Source: Phaeobacter sp. B1627 (GTDB lineage Bacteria > Pseudomonadota > Alphaproteobacteria > Rhodobacterales > Rhodobacteraceae). From it: a stretch of 64,000 nucleotides of DNA. Positions within the stretch are counted from its first letter, which is position 1. Every line of letters starts with the position of its first letter. Positions 17,429 to 26,926 of this stretch are shown one piece after another. The notes under the pieces were generated by a model. That model worked only from the letters and a program-made list of their open reading frames with translations. It was not told the DNA's origin and searched no databases. The stretch spans positions 18,024 through 82,023 of the forward strand of contig NZ_VCNK01000028.1 of NCBI RefSeq assembly GCF_006265095.1. The letters run 5' to 3'. The position numbers were made by a program, and so were the translations under genes.

Positions 17429-18403
17429 TCAGCCCCGATTGTGAGGCGCGGTCCAGTCGAGAACAGGATTGATCGGCAGGATGCGGTTTGGATTGATGGT
17501 GTCGTGGCTGTAGTGATAGTGGCGCACGATATGCGGCATGACGACGGTCTCGGCCACGCCGGGCATCTGATAGAGCGCGCGCGTGTAGGCCCAGAGGTTG
17601 GGATAGTCGATCAGCCGCCGGCGGTTGCATTTGAAATGCAGATGATACACCGGATCGAAGCGCAACAGGGTGGTGAACAGCCGCCAATCGGCCTCTGTCA
17701 GCGTGTCGCCAAGCAGATACCGGTGCTGGCTCAGCAGGTCCTCAAGCCAGTCGAGACTGTCAAACAGCGGCACGACTGCGGCGTCATAGGCCTCCTGCGT
17801 GGTGGCAAACCCTGCTTTGTAGACGCCGTTGTTCACGGTATCATACACGCGCGCGTTGATCGCTTCGATCGGCTCGCGCAGGCTTTCGGGCCAGAAATCC
17901 AGCGTGTTGCCGGTGATCCCGTCAAAGGCCGAATTGAACATCCGGATGATGTCGGCGCTTTCATTGCTGACAATGGTGTTCTGCTCCTTGTCCCAGAGCA
18001 CCGGGACCGTGACCCGCCCGGAATAATTCGGATCCGCCTTGGTATAGATCTGATGCATGAGGTCAAAGCCGAACAGGTCATCCCCGGTGGCGCCCTCGGC
18101 ATCTTTTTCAAACGTCCACCCCTTGTCGAGCATGTCGGGATGGACCGCCGATACGCTGATATGGTCCTCCAGCCCCTTGAGCTTGCGGAAGATCAGCGTC
18201 CGATGCGCCCAGGGACAGGCGTAGGACACATAGAGATGGTAGCGGCCGCTTTGCGCTGCGAACCCTGTCTGACCGTCCGGACCTGCACGGCCGTCAGAGG
18301 TCAGCCAGTTGCGAAACTGCGCCGCCGAGCGCTTGAACGCGCCGCCCTGCGATTTCGTGTCATACCAAACATCTTGCCATTCGCCGTCAACCAGCAGTCC
18401 CAT
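17429..18403 (-). CDS. Glutathionyl-hydroquinone reductase (xi-class GST)
   Basis: 324 aa. The thioredoxin-fold domain has the Xi-class active-site cysteine in SYACPWAHRTLIFRKLKG, and a long C-terminal helical domain includes PNLWAYTRALYQMPGV. The family (YqjG/ECM4) reduces glutathionyl-hydroquinones. Start ATG 18403 gives the usual MGLLVDGEWQDVWYDT beginning; the upstream extension is unlike the family. Next to cob genes but independently oriented logic; probably monocistronic. Confidence 0.93.
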   Translation of the reverse strand: MGLLVDGEWQDVWYDTKSQGGAFKRSAAQFRNWLTSDGRAGPDGQTGFAAQSGRYHLYVSYACPWAHRTLIFRKLKGLEDHISVSAVHPDMLDKGWTFEKDAEGATGDDLFGFDLMHQIYTKADPNYSGRVTVPVLWDKEQNTIVSNESADIIRMFNSAFDGITGNTLDFWPESLREPIEAINARVYDTVNNGVYKAGFATTQEAYDAAVVPLFDSLDWLEDLLSQHRYLLGDTLTEADWRLFTTLLRFDPVYHLHFKCNRRRLIDYPNLWAYTRALYQMPGVAETVVMPHIVRHYHYSHDTINPNRILPINPVLDWTAPHNRG

Positions 18404-18539
18404 CCGTCGCCCTCGCTCTCCATTGCATGTGACAAAGGATAGGCAGCGAGGGAGGGCTCGGCCACCCATGCCCATGCGCAGCACCTCTGCACCGGTGCAC
18501 AGTATCGCCGTATAGTGCCCCCATACAGTGCAGACACAG

Positions 18540-18571
18540 GGGCCTGAAACGGGGCCTGAAACGGGGCCTGC
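18540..18571. repeat. 12-bp tandem repeat
   Basis: Unit GGCCTGAAACGG, two full copies and a partial third, between the GST gene and the next plus-strand gene. No coding role seen. Confidence 0.8.
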
Positions 18572-18637
18572 CGCAAAACCCGGAGTTCACGGTCGCGGTC
18601 TGGGCACCACACCCTCTCTGGCGACGGAGGAGAAACG

Positions 18638-19075
18638 GTGTCTTCACTTGATTTTAGCGAAATTCGGGCCATCCTTGTTCCCGACTCAAGAGCCGCCGGG
18701 GGAACGAACATGACCACTTTCATTCCGCAGTCCGTACAGGACGCGTTGGACATGGCCCGTCGTCAGGGGCTGAAGAAAAAGAATCGCCTGCGGGTGCATG
18801 TGGGCGATGAGATCTTTCCGGTCTTGCGCCAGTGGGACGGGGGCTTTTGTGTTGAGGCTGACCGGGTACCGCAGCTGCGTGGACTTGTGGATCTGTATGA
18901 AGGCAGCCGGCATTTGTCGCAGTGTCTGATCGTCGCTTCTGAGGCGGACAGCGGCGAAATGCGGTACGAATTCAAACGTGCGACGGCGGCGTCCGAAAAG
19001 GCGCCTCTGGATTTCTACCGAGCGCCGGATGCGCCCATCGGGCTGCTGGGCCACGACGCCTGGAGCGAGAGCTGA
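18638..19075 (+). CDS. Conserved hypothetical protein (Rhodobacterales)
   Basis: 145 aa, no domain I can name. The central RLRVHVGDEIFPVLRQWDGGFCVEAD and QCLIVASEADSGEMRYEFKR look like a small beta-rich fold; soluble, no signal. GTG 18638 is used because GGAGGAG (18626-18632) lies 5 nt upstream; the alternative ATG 18710 (MTTFIPQSV) matches the start I would expect from homologues but has a weak ribosome site. Function unknown. Confidence 0.75.
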   Translation: MSSLDFSEIRAILVPDSRAAGGTNMTTFIPQSVQDALDMARRQGLKKKNRLRVHVGDEIFPVLRQWDGGFCVEADRVPQLRGLVDLYEGSRHLSQCLIVASEADSGEMRYEFKRATAASEKAPLDFYRAPDAPIGLLGHDAWSES

Positions 19076-19135
19076 GGGGCGCGGAGAGAGCTGAAGCCAG
19101 GACGAAAGCTGAAGCCTGGACGAAAGCTGAAGCCT
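19073..19135 (+). repeat. 18-bp tandem repeat starting at a stop codon
   Basis: Unit close to AAGCTGAAGCCTGGACGA. TGA of the upstream gene (19073) recurs at 19092, 19110 and 19128, so each unit carries a copy of the stop-codon context. Confidence 0.8.
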
Positions 19136-19300
19136 GAGCGCAATCTGAAGTATATGGCGCAAGGCGACGATGATCCCCTGCAACAGGCTTCTGCAGGGTG
19201 GGTCGGTTCGGGTTTGACCCGAAACGACGATTGTATTCGAAACCCATGCCGTGGCCCTGCCGATAGCGGTTCTGCTGACAGCGGCCCTATTGCCTATTGC

Positions 19301-20473
19301 CTATTGAAGGTCAGCAAAGGCCTGCGTCAGCCGCTCACAGGCCTCCTGCACACGCGCCCGCTGGGTGCCGAGGTTGAACCGGAGGCAGCTTTCCCCACCG
19401 CTGCCGAATGTGGTGCCATGGTTTGCGGCGATCCGCGCGCCCTGTTCGACGCGCCTGGTGAATTCCTCTCGGCTCATACCGGTGCCGGAGAAATCCACCC
19501 AGGCGAGATAGGTGGATTGAAGCTCCATCGACTTCAGGCCGGGAATGGCATTGACGGCAGCATCAAACAGCCTGCGGTTGCCATCGAGATAGGGCACCAG
19601 CGCCTCCACATAGGCGACACCCTCCGGGGAATAGGCCGCAATCGTGGCCGTCTCGCCCGCCGAATTCCCCTGCAGATAGATCGCCAGCATCCGGCGCCGG
19701 AACTGTGCGCGCAGCCCCTCATCCGGCAGAATGACCTGCCCGGTATGAAGCCCTGCAAAGTTGAAGGTCTTCGACGGCGCGGTCAGCATGATCAGCCGGT
19801 CGCTGATCTCCGGCGCGGCCAGCGACATCGGGATGTGGCGCGCGCCACCAAAGACCAGATCATGGTGGATTTCGTCGGAAATCAGCAGCAGGTCATGACG
19901 TTTGCAGAACGCGGCCACGGCCTGCAATTCGTCCCGCGTCCAGACCCGGCCGCCGGGATTATGGGGCGAGCACAGGATCACCATTTTCTCGCGCCCCGTC
20001 ATTTGCGCGTCATAGGCGGCAAAATCCATCGTGTAGCGACCGTCCTGCACCACCATCGGGCATTCCACCACCTCGCGCCCGGCCAGGCGAATGACCTTGG
20101 CAAAGGCGTGATAGACCGGCGTGAACAGGACGATGCCGTCGCCCGCCTCAGTGAAGGTATCCAGACACAGGCCGACCCCGTTCACCAGACCGGTCGTGGT
20201 GAAGATCGCATCCGCATCAACCTGCCAGCCGTGCCGGTGCTCCATCCACCACTGGATCGCGGCTTTGTAGTCCGACTCGAGGTTGGCATAGCCATAGATG
20301 CCATGATCCGCCATCTCGCGCAGGCGCGCCGAGACCACCTCCGGCACCTCAAAGTCTGTATCCGCCACCCACATTGCCAGACCGTCGTCGGGCGCCACAC
20401 CGTAGAGCGGCTCCATCATATCCCATTTTGCACAATGGGTCCCGCGGCGATCGGTGATCTTGTCGAAATTCAT
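19301..20473 (-). CDS. PatB/MalY-type PLP C-S lyase (cystathionine beta-lyase-like)
   Basis: 390 aa. It has the family features MWVADTDFEVPEVV, the substrate segment LCSPHNPGGRVW, SDEIHHDLVF and the PLP lysine in TAPSKTFNFAGLHTG. MalY/PatB proteins cleave cystathionine or cysteine conjugates, and some act as regulators. Single gene, divergent from def across about 160 bp. Substrate inferred only at family level. Confidence 0.92.
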   Translation of the reverse strand: MNFDKITDRRGTHCAKWDMMEPLYGVAPDDGLAMWVADTDFEVPEVVSARLREMADHGIYGYANLESDYKAAIQWWMEHRHGWQVDADAIFTTTGLVNGVGLCLDTFTEAGDGIVLFTPVYHAFAKVIRLAGREVVECPMVVQDGRYTMDFAAYDAQMTGREKMVILCSPHNPGGRVWTRDELQAVAAFCKRHDLLLISDEIHHDLVFGGARHIPMSLAAPEISDRLIMLTAPSKTFNFAGLHTGQVILPDEGLRAQFRRRMLAIYLQGNSAGETATIAAYSPEGVAYVEALVPYLDGNRRLFDAAVNAIPGLKSMELQSTYLAWVDFSGTGMSREEFTRRVEQGARIAANHGTTFGSGGESCLRFNLGTQRARVQEACERLTQAFADLQ

Positions 20474-20633
20474 CAGAGGCTCTCTTTGGTGGTGTTTTTC
20501 CCGAGGCTAGCCAAATGTGCGCCCTGCGCAAGCCTTGCCAATGTGATGGTACAAACACATGGTCCGGGGATGATCGCCCCGAATGGGCGCAACAGGCGTT
20601 GCGGCCCTTGGGCGATTGGCCTAAATCGGGGGC

Positions 20634-21161
20634 ATGAAACGCCCGATCCTGATCCATCCCGACCCGCGTCTGAAAAAGACTGCCGCCGCCGTGCCTGACT
20701 TGTCGGACGACCTGCGCGTTCTGGCCGACGATATGCTGGAAACGATGTACGCCGCCCCCGGCATCGGTCTTGCCGCGCCCCAGATCGGTGTGTTGGACCG
20801 GCTGATCGTGTTGGATTGCATCAAGGAAGGCGAGGGGGAGGCCCGCCCGCTGGTCATGTTCAACCCACGTGTGCTTGCGGCCTCGGACGAGACCAACGTC
20901 TATGAGGAAGGCTGCCTGTCGATTCCGGAACAATACGCCGAAGTGACTCGCCCCAAGGTCGTGGATGTGGAATGGCTGGACCGCAACGGAGCCTTGCAGA
21001 CCGAGACCTTCGACGGGCTCTGGGCCACCTGCGTCCAGCACGAGATCGATCATCTCGATGGCAAGCTGTTCATCGACTACCTGAAGCCGCTCAAGCGGCA
21101 GATGATCACCCGCAAAATGCAAAAACTAAAGCGGGAACGCGCGCGCGGCGGCCCGTCATGA
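20634..21161 (+). CDS. def: Peptide deformylase 1
   Basis: 175 aa; removes the formyl group from nascent N-terminal methionine. All three active-site motifs are intact: GIGLAAPQ (43-50), EGCLS with metal ligand Cys94, and HEIDH with His136, Glu137 and His140. The C-terminal tail is basic (MITRKMQKLKRERARGG), as in housekeeping deformylases. First of three tandem def genes joined by ATGA overlaps and followed by fmt, so formylation and deformylation are encoded together. Confidence 0.97.
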   Translation: MKRPILIHPDPRLKKTAAAVPDLSDDLRVLADDMLETMYAAPGIGLAAPQIGVLDRLIVLDCIKEGEGEARPLVMFNPRVLAASDETNVYEEGCLSIPEQYAEVTRPKVVDVEWLDRNGALQTETFDGLWATCVQHEIDHLDGKLFIDYLKPLKRQMITRKMQKLKRERARGGPS

Positions 21162-21667
21162 CGTCGCGGCCGATCGTCACCTGGCCGGACTCGCGGCTGA
21201 CGACCCGCTGCGACCCGATCCGCCCGGACGAGGACCTCTCCGGGCTGATCGACGACATGCTGGACACCATGTATGCCGCGCCGGGGCGGGGACTTGCGGC
21301 GCCGCAGGTGGGCGTTCTCAAACGCCTCTTTGTGATGGATGTCTCCTGGGTGGATGGTCCTCGGCGGCCGGTCGTGATGATCAACCCGGAAATCCTGTGG
21401 CGCAGCGACGGGATCGCATCCGGCGTTGAGGGCTGCCTGTCGATCCCCGGCGTTTCCACAGAGGTGGCGCGCCCGGTTCAGCTGCGGGTCCGGTGGCAGG
21501 ATCAAGACGGGGCCTCTCAGGAACAGGACTTCGACGGTTTCGCCGCGCGCTGCATCCAGCATGAATACGACCACCTTGAGGGCCGACTGACCTTTGACCA
21601 CCTCGCGGATGACGCCCGCAGACAGGCAGAGACCGACTATCTGGCAGCCAGGGACCCAGCTCAATGA
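21158..21667 (+). CDS. Peptide deformylase 2
   Basis: 169 aa. Motif 1 is GRGLAAPQ (Arg for the usual Ile/Val), motif 2 EGCLS with Cys93, motif 3 HEYDH with His135, Glu136, His139, so the metal site and catalytic acid are complete. The acidic C-terminus differs from copy 1. ATG 21158 overlaps the def1 stop. Probably active, perhaps with different substrate preference. Confidence 0.93.
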   Translation: MTSRPIVTWPDSRLTTRCDPIRPDEDLSGLIDDMLDTMYAAPGRGLAAPQVGVLKRLFVMDVSWVDGPRRPVVMINPEILWRSDGIASGVEGCLSIPGVSTEVARPVQLRVRWQDQDGASQEQDFDGFAARCIQHEYDHLEGRLTFDHLADDARRQAETDYLAARDPAQ

Positions 21668-22161
21668 CGATACGCACATGCCTGCCATGGCCTGACAAAC
21701 GCCTTCGCACAAAGGCGGAGGAGGTCACGGAAATCACCGATGAGATCCACGGCATCTGGTCCGACATGATTGATACGATGGACGCGATGCCCGGGGTCGG
21801 GCTTGCGGCGACACAGATTGGCGTCATGCTGCGGCTTGCCGTCGTCGATGGCTCCTCCGAGCGGGGGCGCGCGGTACGCCTCGCCAACCCGGAGATCCTG
21901 CACGCATCGATTGAGCTGCGCGAACATGACGAAGCCAGCCCCAATCTTCCCGGGGTTTCCGCGCGGATCAAACGCCCCCGCGCGGTCACAGTCCGCTTCC
22001 TCAATCAGGACGGTATCGTGGACCGGCGCGATTTCGTCGGCATCGAGGCAACCTCGGTGCAGCACCAGATCGATCACCTGAACGGCCGGATGTATTTTGA
22101 CCATCTCTCGAAGGTGAAGCGCGACATGCTGGTGAAAAAGGCCCGCAAGTTCCGCGGCTGA
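21664..22161 (+). CDS. Peptide deformylase-like protein, predicted inactive
   Basis: 165 aa, clearly homologous to the two preceding deformylases (GVGLAATQ at 44-51). The metal-ligand motif EGCLS is EASPN (90-94), so Cys is lost, and HEXXH is HQIDH (134-138), so the catalytic glutamate is Gln135. Both histidines remain. It overlaps def2 by ATGA and is otherwise intact, which argues for a kept, non-hydrolytic role rather than decay. Confidence 0.9.
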   Translation: MTIRTCLPWPDKRLRTKAEEVTEITDEIHGIWSDMIDTMDAMPGVGLAATQIGVMLRLAVVDGSSERGRAVRLANPEILHASIELREHDEASPNLPGVSARIKRPRAVTVRFLNQDGIVDRRDFVGIEATSVQHQIDHLNGRMYFDHLSKVKRDMLVKKARKFRG

Positions 22162-22174
22162 GGCTGCGATGGCC

Positions 22175-22209
22175 ATTTCATCTTTTCCGAAAATACCTCC
22201 GCCGGAGGC
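22175..22209 (+). repeat. 3' repeat with CCTCCGCCGGAGG dyad (copy 1)
   Basis: ATTTCATCTTTTCCGAAAAT then the dyad CCTCCGCCGGAGG, 14 nt past the third def gene. Nearly identical to 36786-36818 (one base insertion). Possibly a terminator or dispersed repeat. Confidence 0.7.
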
Positions 22210-22332
22210 GCTCGCCTGCCCCACACGGGGGCAGGCTGATCTGTCGCGCATCAGCGCGCCTGCTCTGGCCCCGCGTCGCATCATGCGCTAAGCCTGTCGC
22301 CAATCGGCACGGACATCAGGAAGGACAGCGGG

Positions 22333-23277
22333 ATGCGGGTTATCTTCATGGGGACACCGGAGTTTTCGGTCCCTGTTCTCGACGCGCTGGTCGAGGCCGG
22401 TCACGAAATTGCAGCCGTCTATTGCCAGCCGCCACGTCCGGCGGGACGCGGCAAGAAAGACCGCCCCACCCCAGTGCACGCCCGTGCTCTGGATCTGGTA
22501 TTGGAGGTCCGGCACCCGGTCTCGCTCAAAGCGCCCTCCGAACAGGCGGCCTTTGCTGAATTGGAGGCGGATGTGGCTGTGGTTGTGGCCTATGGGCTGA
22601 TCCTGCCGCAGGCGATCCTTGATGCGCCTGTCCGGGGCTGTCTCAATATACATGCAAGCCTGTTGCCACGCTGGCGCGGAGCGGCTCCGATCCATCGCGC
22701 GATCATGGCAGGCGATGCGCAGACCGGTATCTGTATCATGCAGATGGAAGCCGGGCTGGACACCGGGCCGGTGCTGATGCGCAAGGCAATAGAGATCGGT
22801 CCCGAAGACACCACCGCGCGCCTGCACGACCGCCTGTCCCGGACCGGCGCCGATCTGATCGTCCAGGCGCTGGCCTCGCTCAGGGACCTGACGCCCGAAC
22901 CGCAACCGGACGAAGGCGTGACCTATGCCGCCAAGATCGACAAGGCAGAGGCCGAGATCGACTGGACGGCGCCAGCCGTAGAGGTTGACCGCAAAATCCG
23001 CGGCCTGTCGCCCTTTCCCGGCGCGTGGTTTTCGGTGGATGGGCAGCGGATCAAGGTTCTGGCCTCCCGTCTGGCCACCGGACTGTCGTCCCGAACGGCG
23101 CCCGGCAGCGATGCGCCGGGGATGGTGCTGGGGGACAGCCTGACGGTGGCCTGCGGCGAGGGTGCCGTGGACCTGTTGCGGCTGCAGCGCGCGGGCAAGG
23201 GCGCACAGGACCGGGAGACCTTTCTGCGTGGCTTCCCTCTCGCCGCCGGAACCCGACTGATGAGCGAAGGAGAATAA
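22333..23277 (+). CDS. fmt: Methionyl-tRNA formyltransferase
   Basis: 314 aa. Formylates initiator Met-tRNA using 10-formyl-THF. N-terminal [15 protein letters not shown], catalytic segment [21 protein letters not shown] and the HPG-type active-site neighbourhood are present; the C-terminal OB-like domain follows. Its position after the def cluster is functionally coherent. ATG 22333 has an upstream GGACAGCGGG region but matches the family start. Confidence 0.97.
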   Translation: MRVIFMGTPEFSVPVLDALVEAGHEIAAVYCQPPRPAGRGKKDRPTPVHARALDLVLEVRHPVSLKAPSEQAAFAELEADVAVVVAYGLILPQAILDAPVRGCLNIHASLLPRWRGAAPIHRAIMAGDAQTGICIMQMEAGLDTGPVLMRKAIEIGPEDTTARLHDRLSRTGADLIVQALASLRDLTPEPQPDEGVTYAAKIDKAEAEIDWTAPAVEVDRKIRGLSPFPGAWFSVDGQRIKVLASRLATGLSSRTAPGSDAPGMVLGDSLTVACGEGAVDLLRLQRAGKGAQDRETFLRGFPLAAGTRLMSEGE

Positions 23278-23280
23278 CCA

Positions 23281-23517
23281 ATGTTTCTTGCACTGATGGG
23301 CACCATCGTGATTGCCGGGATCGTGGGCTACGCTGCCGAGCGCAGCGGGTTCACGCAGAATGGGATATTGCCGTCGATCATCATTTGTGTCGGTGGCGCG
23401 TTCCTGTTCTACTTCCTGCGGCTGATGTTTGGGGTAGGGTTCAATGCGCCGGGGTGGAATGCAATCGCCTCCTCAATCGGCGCGCTTATCATCGTGCCAT
23501 TTCACTGGCGGCGGTAA
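23281..23517 (+). CDS. Small two-TM membrane protein
   Basis: 78 aa with hydrophobic segments at about 2-18 and 29-48 and a possible third at 58-74. It starts 3 nt after fmt, whose end carries a GGAGAA ribosome site. Unknown function; small membrane proteins of this kind are common after fmt in the group, to my knowledge. Confidence 0.75.
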   Translation: MFLALMGTIVIAGIVGYAAERSGFTQNGILPSIIICVGGAFLFYFLRLMFGVGFNAPGWNAIASSIGALIIVPFHWRR

Positions 23518-23566
23518 CCTCCCAGGTGCGGGCAAGAAGGGTGTGGGCAAGAAGAAGGGTATAGAT

Positions 23567-23806
23567 ATGGGCAGCATAGTGTTCCTGGTCATCATCGGCG
23601 CGGCGGCGGGGTTCATCGCCACGCGGATCATGCGGATCGAGACAGATCTCATAACCACGATTGCCATCGGCATCGCCGGTGCAGTCATCGGCGGTCTGGT
23701 GTTGCGGACCCTCCTGGCGGTGCTGGGAATGATGGCAGGTCTGATCGGCGCGATTCTCGGCGCGCTGCTGTTGATCTTCTTGTGGCAGAAGCTACGCAAC
23801 CGCTGA
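23567..23806 (+). CDS. GlsB/YeaQ/YmgE-like small membrane protein
   Basis: 79 aa, three hydrophobic stretches rich in Gly/Ala/Ile (IVFLVIIGAAAGFIATRIM, IAIGIAGAVIGGLVLR, LIGAILGALLLIFLW), the pattern of transglycosylase-associated (GlsB) proteins. Start ATG 23567 after GAAGAAGGG. Function of the family is poorly known, often linked to stress. Confidence 0.75.
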   Translation: MGSIVFLVIIGAAAGFIATRIMRIETDLITTIAIGIAGAVIGGLVLRTLLAVLGMMAGLIGAILGALLLIFLWQKLRNR

Positions 23807-23838
23807 AGGGGCCCACGGCCGAAGATCGGACATGCGCG

Positions 23839-23965
23839 AGGTGTTTCGCTTCGGGCATAGCCCGAAGCGACCGGCGCGGTGGCGCGCCCTGCGGGCGCGC
23901 CACCGCGCTCCGCCCAACCGAACGAGGGCCTGAAAGGCATGAGGTTTGGGCGGGAGGTCACCCCG
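23839..23965 (+). repeat. 3' multi-hairpin element C
   Basis: Starts 32 nt after the GlsB-like gene. It has a perfect 10-bp stem CGCTTCGGGC-ATA-GCCCGAAGCG (23847-23869), a perfect 15-bp stem at 23874-23908, then CCGCCCAACCG and a GGGCGGGAGG tail. Same order of parts as elements A (33715-33834) and B (41646-41768), but with diverged stems. It probably terminates transcription. Confidence 0.65.
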
Positions 23966-23994
23966 GCCCGCGCAAGAACCAAGAGACTGCTGAT

Positions 23995-24618
23995 CTATTG
24001 GCGCGGTGGACGGGACCTATAGACCGGAAGGTGCCATCCAAAGATCAGCGAGCCGGCCCGGGTGACCCAGGTGACGGCTGAACAGGCAATCAGCGCGGTC
24101 GTGGCAGGCAGATCGAATGCCACCAGGACCACTGCCACAATGGCTCCGGCCATGGCGCAGGAGATATATAACTCGCCCTGCTTCAGCACCAGCGGCACCT
24201 CGTTGCAGACCACGTCCCGCATCAAACCGCCGAGACTGCCGGTGGCCATGCCCATCAGCACCACAATCACCGGACCATGTCCCATTTCCATCGCGGCGGC
24301 AGTCCCGGCAGGCACGGCGATCGCCAGGGCGAACGTATCCAGCCAGATCACCCACCGCAGGCGGCTTTCCACCAGATGGGCAGTGAAGAACACCAAACCG
24401 GCCATCCCGGAGGCGAGCAGTACCGGCACCGGGTCACCCATCCAGAACACCGGATTTCGGTCCAGCAGCACATCGCGCACCGTGCCGCCTCCGACCGCTG
24501 TCAGGCAGGCAATGAAGGCAAAACCCACGATATCCAGCTGGGCCCGGCTGGCGACCAGCGCGCCGGATGCTGCAAAAACCAGGACCGAAGCATAGTCCAG
24601 AAGCGTCAAGATGCTCAT
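23995..24618 (-). CDS. UPF0126 / TRIC-like membrane protein
   Basis: 207 aa, two repeats of the glycine-rich UPF0126 motif (LTAVGGGTVRDVLLD and ATGSLGGLMRDVVCNEVP), about seven membrane helices. Homologues are described as TRIC-type cation channels or glycine transporters. Start MSILTLLDYASVL at 24618. Lies at the end of the ispH-methyltransferase-rnhA run, reading the same way. Confidence 0.88.
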   Translation of the reverse strand: MSILTLLDYASVLVFAASGALVASRAQLDIVGFAFIACLTAVGGGTVRDVLLDRNPVFWMGDPVPVLLASGMAGLVFFTAHLVESRLRWVIWLDTFALAIAVPAGTAAAMEMGHGPVIVVLMGMATGSLGGLMRDVVCNEVPLVLKQGELYISCAMAGAIVAVVLVAFDLPATTALIACSAVTWVTRAGSLIFGWHLPVYRSRPPRQ

Positions 24619-24651
24619 GCCAACCTGTGGTGACCCCTGCAAAGCGCGGGC

Positions 24652-25110
24652 TCAACCGCCCTTTTTGAACGGTGCCATACCGGCCCGGGCCAGCTCGTCG
24701 GCGCGCTCGTTTTCAGGGTGACCTGCGTGGCCTTTGACCCATTTCCAGATCACCTCGTGGCGGGCCTGTGCGGCATCAAGACGTTGCCACAGCTCGACAT
24801 TTTTGACGGGCTTCTTGGCGGCCGTCTTCCAGCCGTTCTTTTTCCAGCCGAAAATCCACCCCGTCACCCCATTCTTCACATAGGCCGAATCGGTGACGAC
24901 GGTGATCTTCGAGGGCCGGGCGAGGCTCTCGAGCGCGTGGATCGCGGCGAGCAGTTCCATCCGGTTGTTGGTGGTATCTTTCTCGCCGCCCTTCAGTTCG
25001 CGTTCCTTGACGACGGTTTCGCCGTCCATGGCACGCAGCAGAGCGCCCCAGCCGCCGGGGCCGGGATTTCCGGAGCAGGCTCCGTCGGTATAGGCAAATA
25101 AATCAGACAT
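24652..25110 (-). CDS. rnhA: Ribonuclease HI
   Basis: 152 aa. Degrades RNA of RNA-DNA hybrids. All four acidic residues of the DEDD site appear in context: [36 protein letters not shown] and NERADELAR. Overlaps the upstream methyltransferase gene by 8 nt, so the genes are co-transcribed with ispH. Confidence 0.97.
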   Translation of the reverse strand: MSDLFAYTDGACSGNPGPGGWGALLRAMDGETVVKERELKGGEKDTTNNRMELLAAIHALESLARPSKITVVTDSAYVKNGVTGWIFGWKKNGWKTAAKKPVKNVELWQRLDAAQARHEVIWKWVKGHAGHPENERADELARAGMAPFKKGG

Positions 25111-25702
25111 GCGCGGTCAGTACGACAAAGGTCTCCTCTGCGCCAGCCAATCCTTTGCCATTTCCCCGCCGCGCGCCGAGCACGGTATATCCTAGCACGC
25201 CGAGCAGATCGCGCAGCTCTTCTTCGCTGTAGTAGGCGTAGAACCGGCCCAGCTCGTCGCGGCCCTCGCCTTCGCCCAGTTTCATGCCGAGCGTCAGCCG
25301 CCCGCCGGGCACAAGGGCGCGCCCCAGACGCAGCAGGTGGCCGGGGAAATCGTCGCGCGGTGCATGCAGCAGGCTGAAGAACGCCCAGATCCCGTCAAAC
25401 ACCCCTTCGGCGGCGATATCGTCAAATTCGGCGATGCTGACCTCGATGCCATAGGCGTCCTTTGCATAGGCTGCCATCTCGGGCGAGGCATCGACGGCAG
25501 CAACCCGGTAGCCGGCATCGCGAAATCGCGCCGCCCAATGGCCGGGGCCGCATCCCAGATCCAGAACCGTACCGCCCTTTGGGAGGCCCTCGACAAAGGC
25601 CTCGTAGTCGGCTTCGTGGAATGTGTCCTTGACCTGGGAAAAACCGGCCGCATAGTCTGCCGCCGACCGCGCATAGACGGCCATTGTCTCCTCATCGCTC
25701 AT
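25103..25702 (-). CDS. SAM-dependent class I methyltransferase
   Basis: 199 aa, Rossmann-type methyltransferase with motif [16 protein letters not shown] and acidic loop AVDASPEM. The C-terminal part ([20 protein letters not shown]) matches small uncharacterised methyltransferases. Between ispH and rnhA in a minus-strand run; substrate unknown. Confidence 0.88.
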   Translation of the reverse strand: MSDEETMAVYARSAADYAAGFSQVKDTFHEADYEAFVEGLPKGGTVLDLGCGPGHWAARFRDAGYRVAAVDASPEMAAYAKDAYGIEVSIAEFDDIAAEGVFDGIWAFFSLLHAPRDDFPGHLLRLGRALVPGGRLTLGMKLGEGEGRDELGRFYAYYSEEELRDLLGVLGYTVLGARRGNGKGLAGAEETFVVLTAHV

Positions 25703-25770
25703 AAATCGCTCCTATGCTGCAAAACGGCCCCCAAAGAGGGCCCAGTCTCAGGCCGTCGGTCTCGGGCAGT

Positions 25771-25801
25771 TCAGGTCGCCTGTCTCAGGCACTCTGTCTC
25801 A
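25771..25801 (-). repeat. 14-bp tandem repeat spanning the ispH stop codon
   Basis: On the minus strand CTGAGACAGAGTGC, CTGAGACAGGCGAC and CTGAACTGCC follow one another; the TGA of the second is the ispH stop (25785-25787). Exact 14-bp spacing. Confidence 0.8.
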
Positions 25802-26741
25802 GCACGCGCGGTACTTTGAACTCGACTTTCTCAACGGCGGTTTCCACCATCTCGACGGTGACATCGTAGCGATCCCCAAAGGCGTCGATGACCTCGTTGA
25901 CCAGCAATTCCGGCGCCGAGGCCCCGGCCGTGATCGCCACCGAGCGGATGCCCTCCAGCGCGCGCCAGTCTATGTTTTCGGCCCGTTGCACCAATTGCGC
26001 ATATTTGCAGCCGGCCTTGGCGCCCACTTCGACCAAACGGCGGGAATTCGACGAATTCGGCGCGCCGACCACCAGCAGGGCATCGGATTTCGGCGCCACC
26101 GCCTTGACCGCCTCCTGGCGGTTGGTGGTCGCATAGCAGATGTCTTCCTTGTGGGGGCCGATGATGGCGGGGAAGCGGGCCTGCAATGCCGCCACGATGT
26201 CCTTGGTATCATCGACCGACAGGGTCGTCTGAGTGACAAAGGCCAGCCGGTCAGGGTCACGCACCGCGACGTCAGCAACATCCGCAACCGTCTCCACCAG
26301 CAGGACCTCGCCCTCCGGCAATTGCCCCATGGTTCCGATCGTCTCCGGGTGGCCCTTGTGGCCGATCATGATCATTTGCAAACCGGCCTCCGCATGGCGC
26401 TGCGCCTCGATATGAACCTTGGACACCAGCGGGCAGGTCGCATCGACAAACACCATCTCGCGGGCACTGGCCGCATCGGGCACGGATTTCGGGACGCCAT
26501 GGGCGGAAAAGATCACCGGCCGGTCATCGGGACATTCCTCCAGCTCCTCGACAAAGACCGCGCCTTTTTCCCGCAGGCCATCGACGACGAACTTATTGTG
26601 CACGATCTCATGGCGCACATAGACGGGCGCGCCCCATTTCTCGAGCGCCATTTCCACGATCTTGATCGCGCGGTCGACGCCGGCACAAAAACCACGGGGC
26701 GCAGCAAGGTAGAGGGTGAGCGGAGGTTTGGGGGTCGTCAT
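25785..26741 (-). CDS. ispH: 4-hydroxy-3-methylbut-2-enyl diphosphate reductase
   Basis: 318 aa, last enzyme of the MEP isoprenoid pathway, a [4Fe-4S] protein. The three cluster cysteines are seen in [29 protein letters not shown] and [12 protein letters not shown]; the substrate motif [11 protein letters not shown] is present. Length is typical. First gene of the ispH-methyltransferase-rnhA-UPF0126 run. Confidence 0.97.
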   Translation of the reverse strand: MTTPKPPLTLYLAAPRGFCAGVDRAIKIVEMALEKWGAPVYVRHEIVHNKFVVDGLREKGAVFVEELEECPDDRPVIFSAHGVPKSVPDAASAREMVFVDATCPLVSKVHIEAQRHAEAGLQMIMIGHKGHPETIGTMGQLPEGEVLLVETVADVADVAVRDPDRLAFVTQTTLSVDDTKDIVAALQARFPAIIGPHKEDICYATTNRQEAVKAVAPKSDALLVVGAPNSSNSRRLVEVGAKAGCKYAQLVQRAENIDWRALEGIRSVAITAGASAPELLVNEVIDAFGDRYDVTVEMVETAVEKVEFKVPRVLRQSA

Positions 26742-26863
26742 GCGGGGGCGGTCCTCAGCAGGCAGGAGGCGTTCATGTTTGTCCCACAGGTAAGCTGTGC
26801 ATGCGTCAACGTCCAGTGCCAGCGTTCCCAGCTTGGGCGGCTCAGGCGGTCGCTGGCATGAGA

Positions 26864-26895
26864 AAACGCCCGGCGGAAGGATCTGCCGGGCGTTT
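26864..26895 (-). terminator. Terminator-like hairpin 3' of the NYN gene
   Basis: AAACGCCCGGC and GCCGGGCGTTT pair over 11 bp with a 10-nt loop; on the minus strand it is followed by TTTTCT. It lies between the NYN gene and ispH and would end the NYN transcript. Confidence 0.8.
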
Positions 26896-26926
26896 CAGGG
26901 ATTGAAATCTCGCCGTGCTGGCGTTC

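Noticed and set aside
19073..19135. CRISPR array
   Set aside because: Repeat units are contiguous, 18 bp, without unique spacers.
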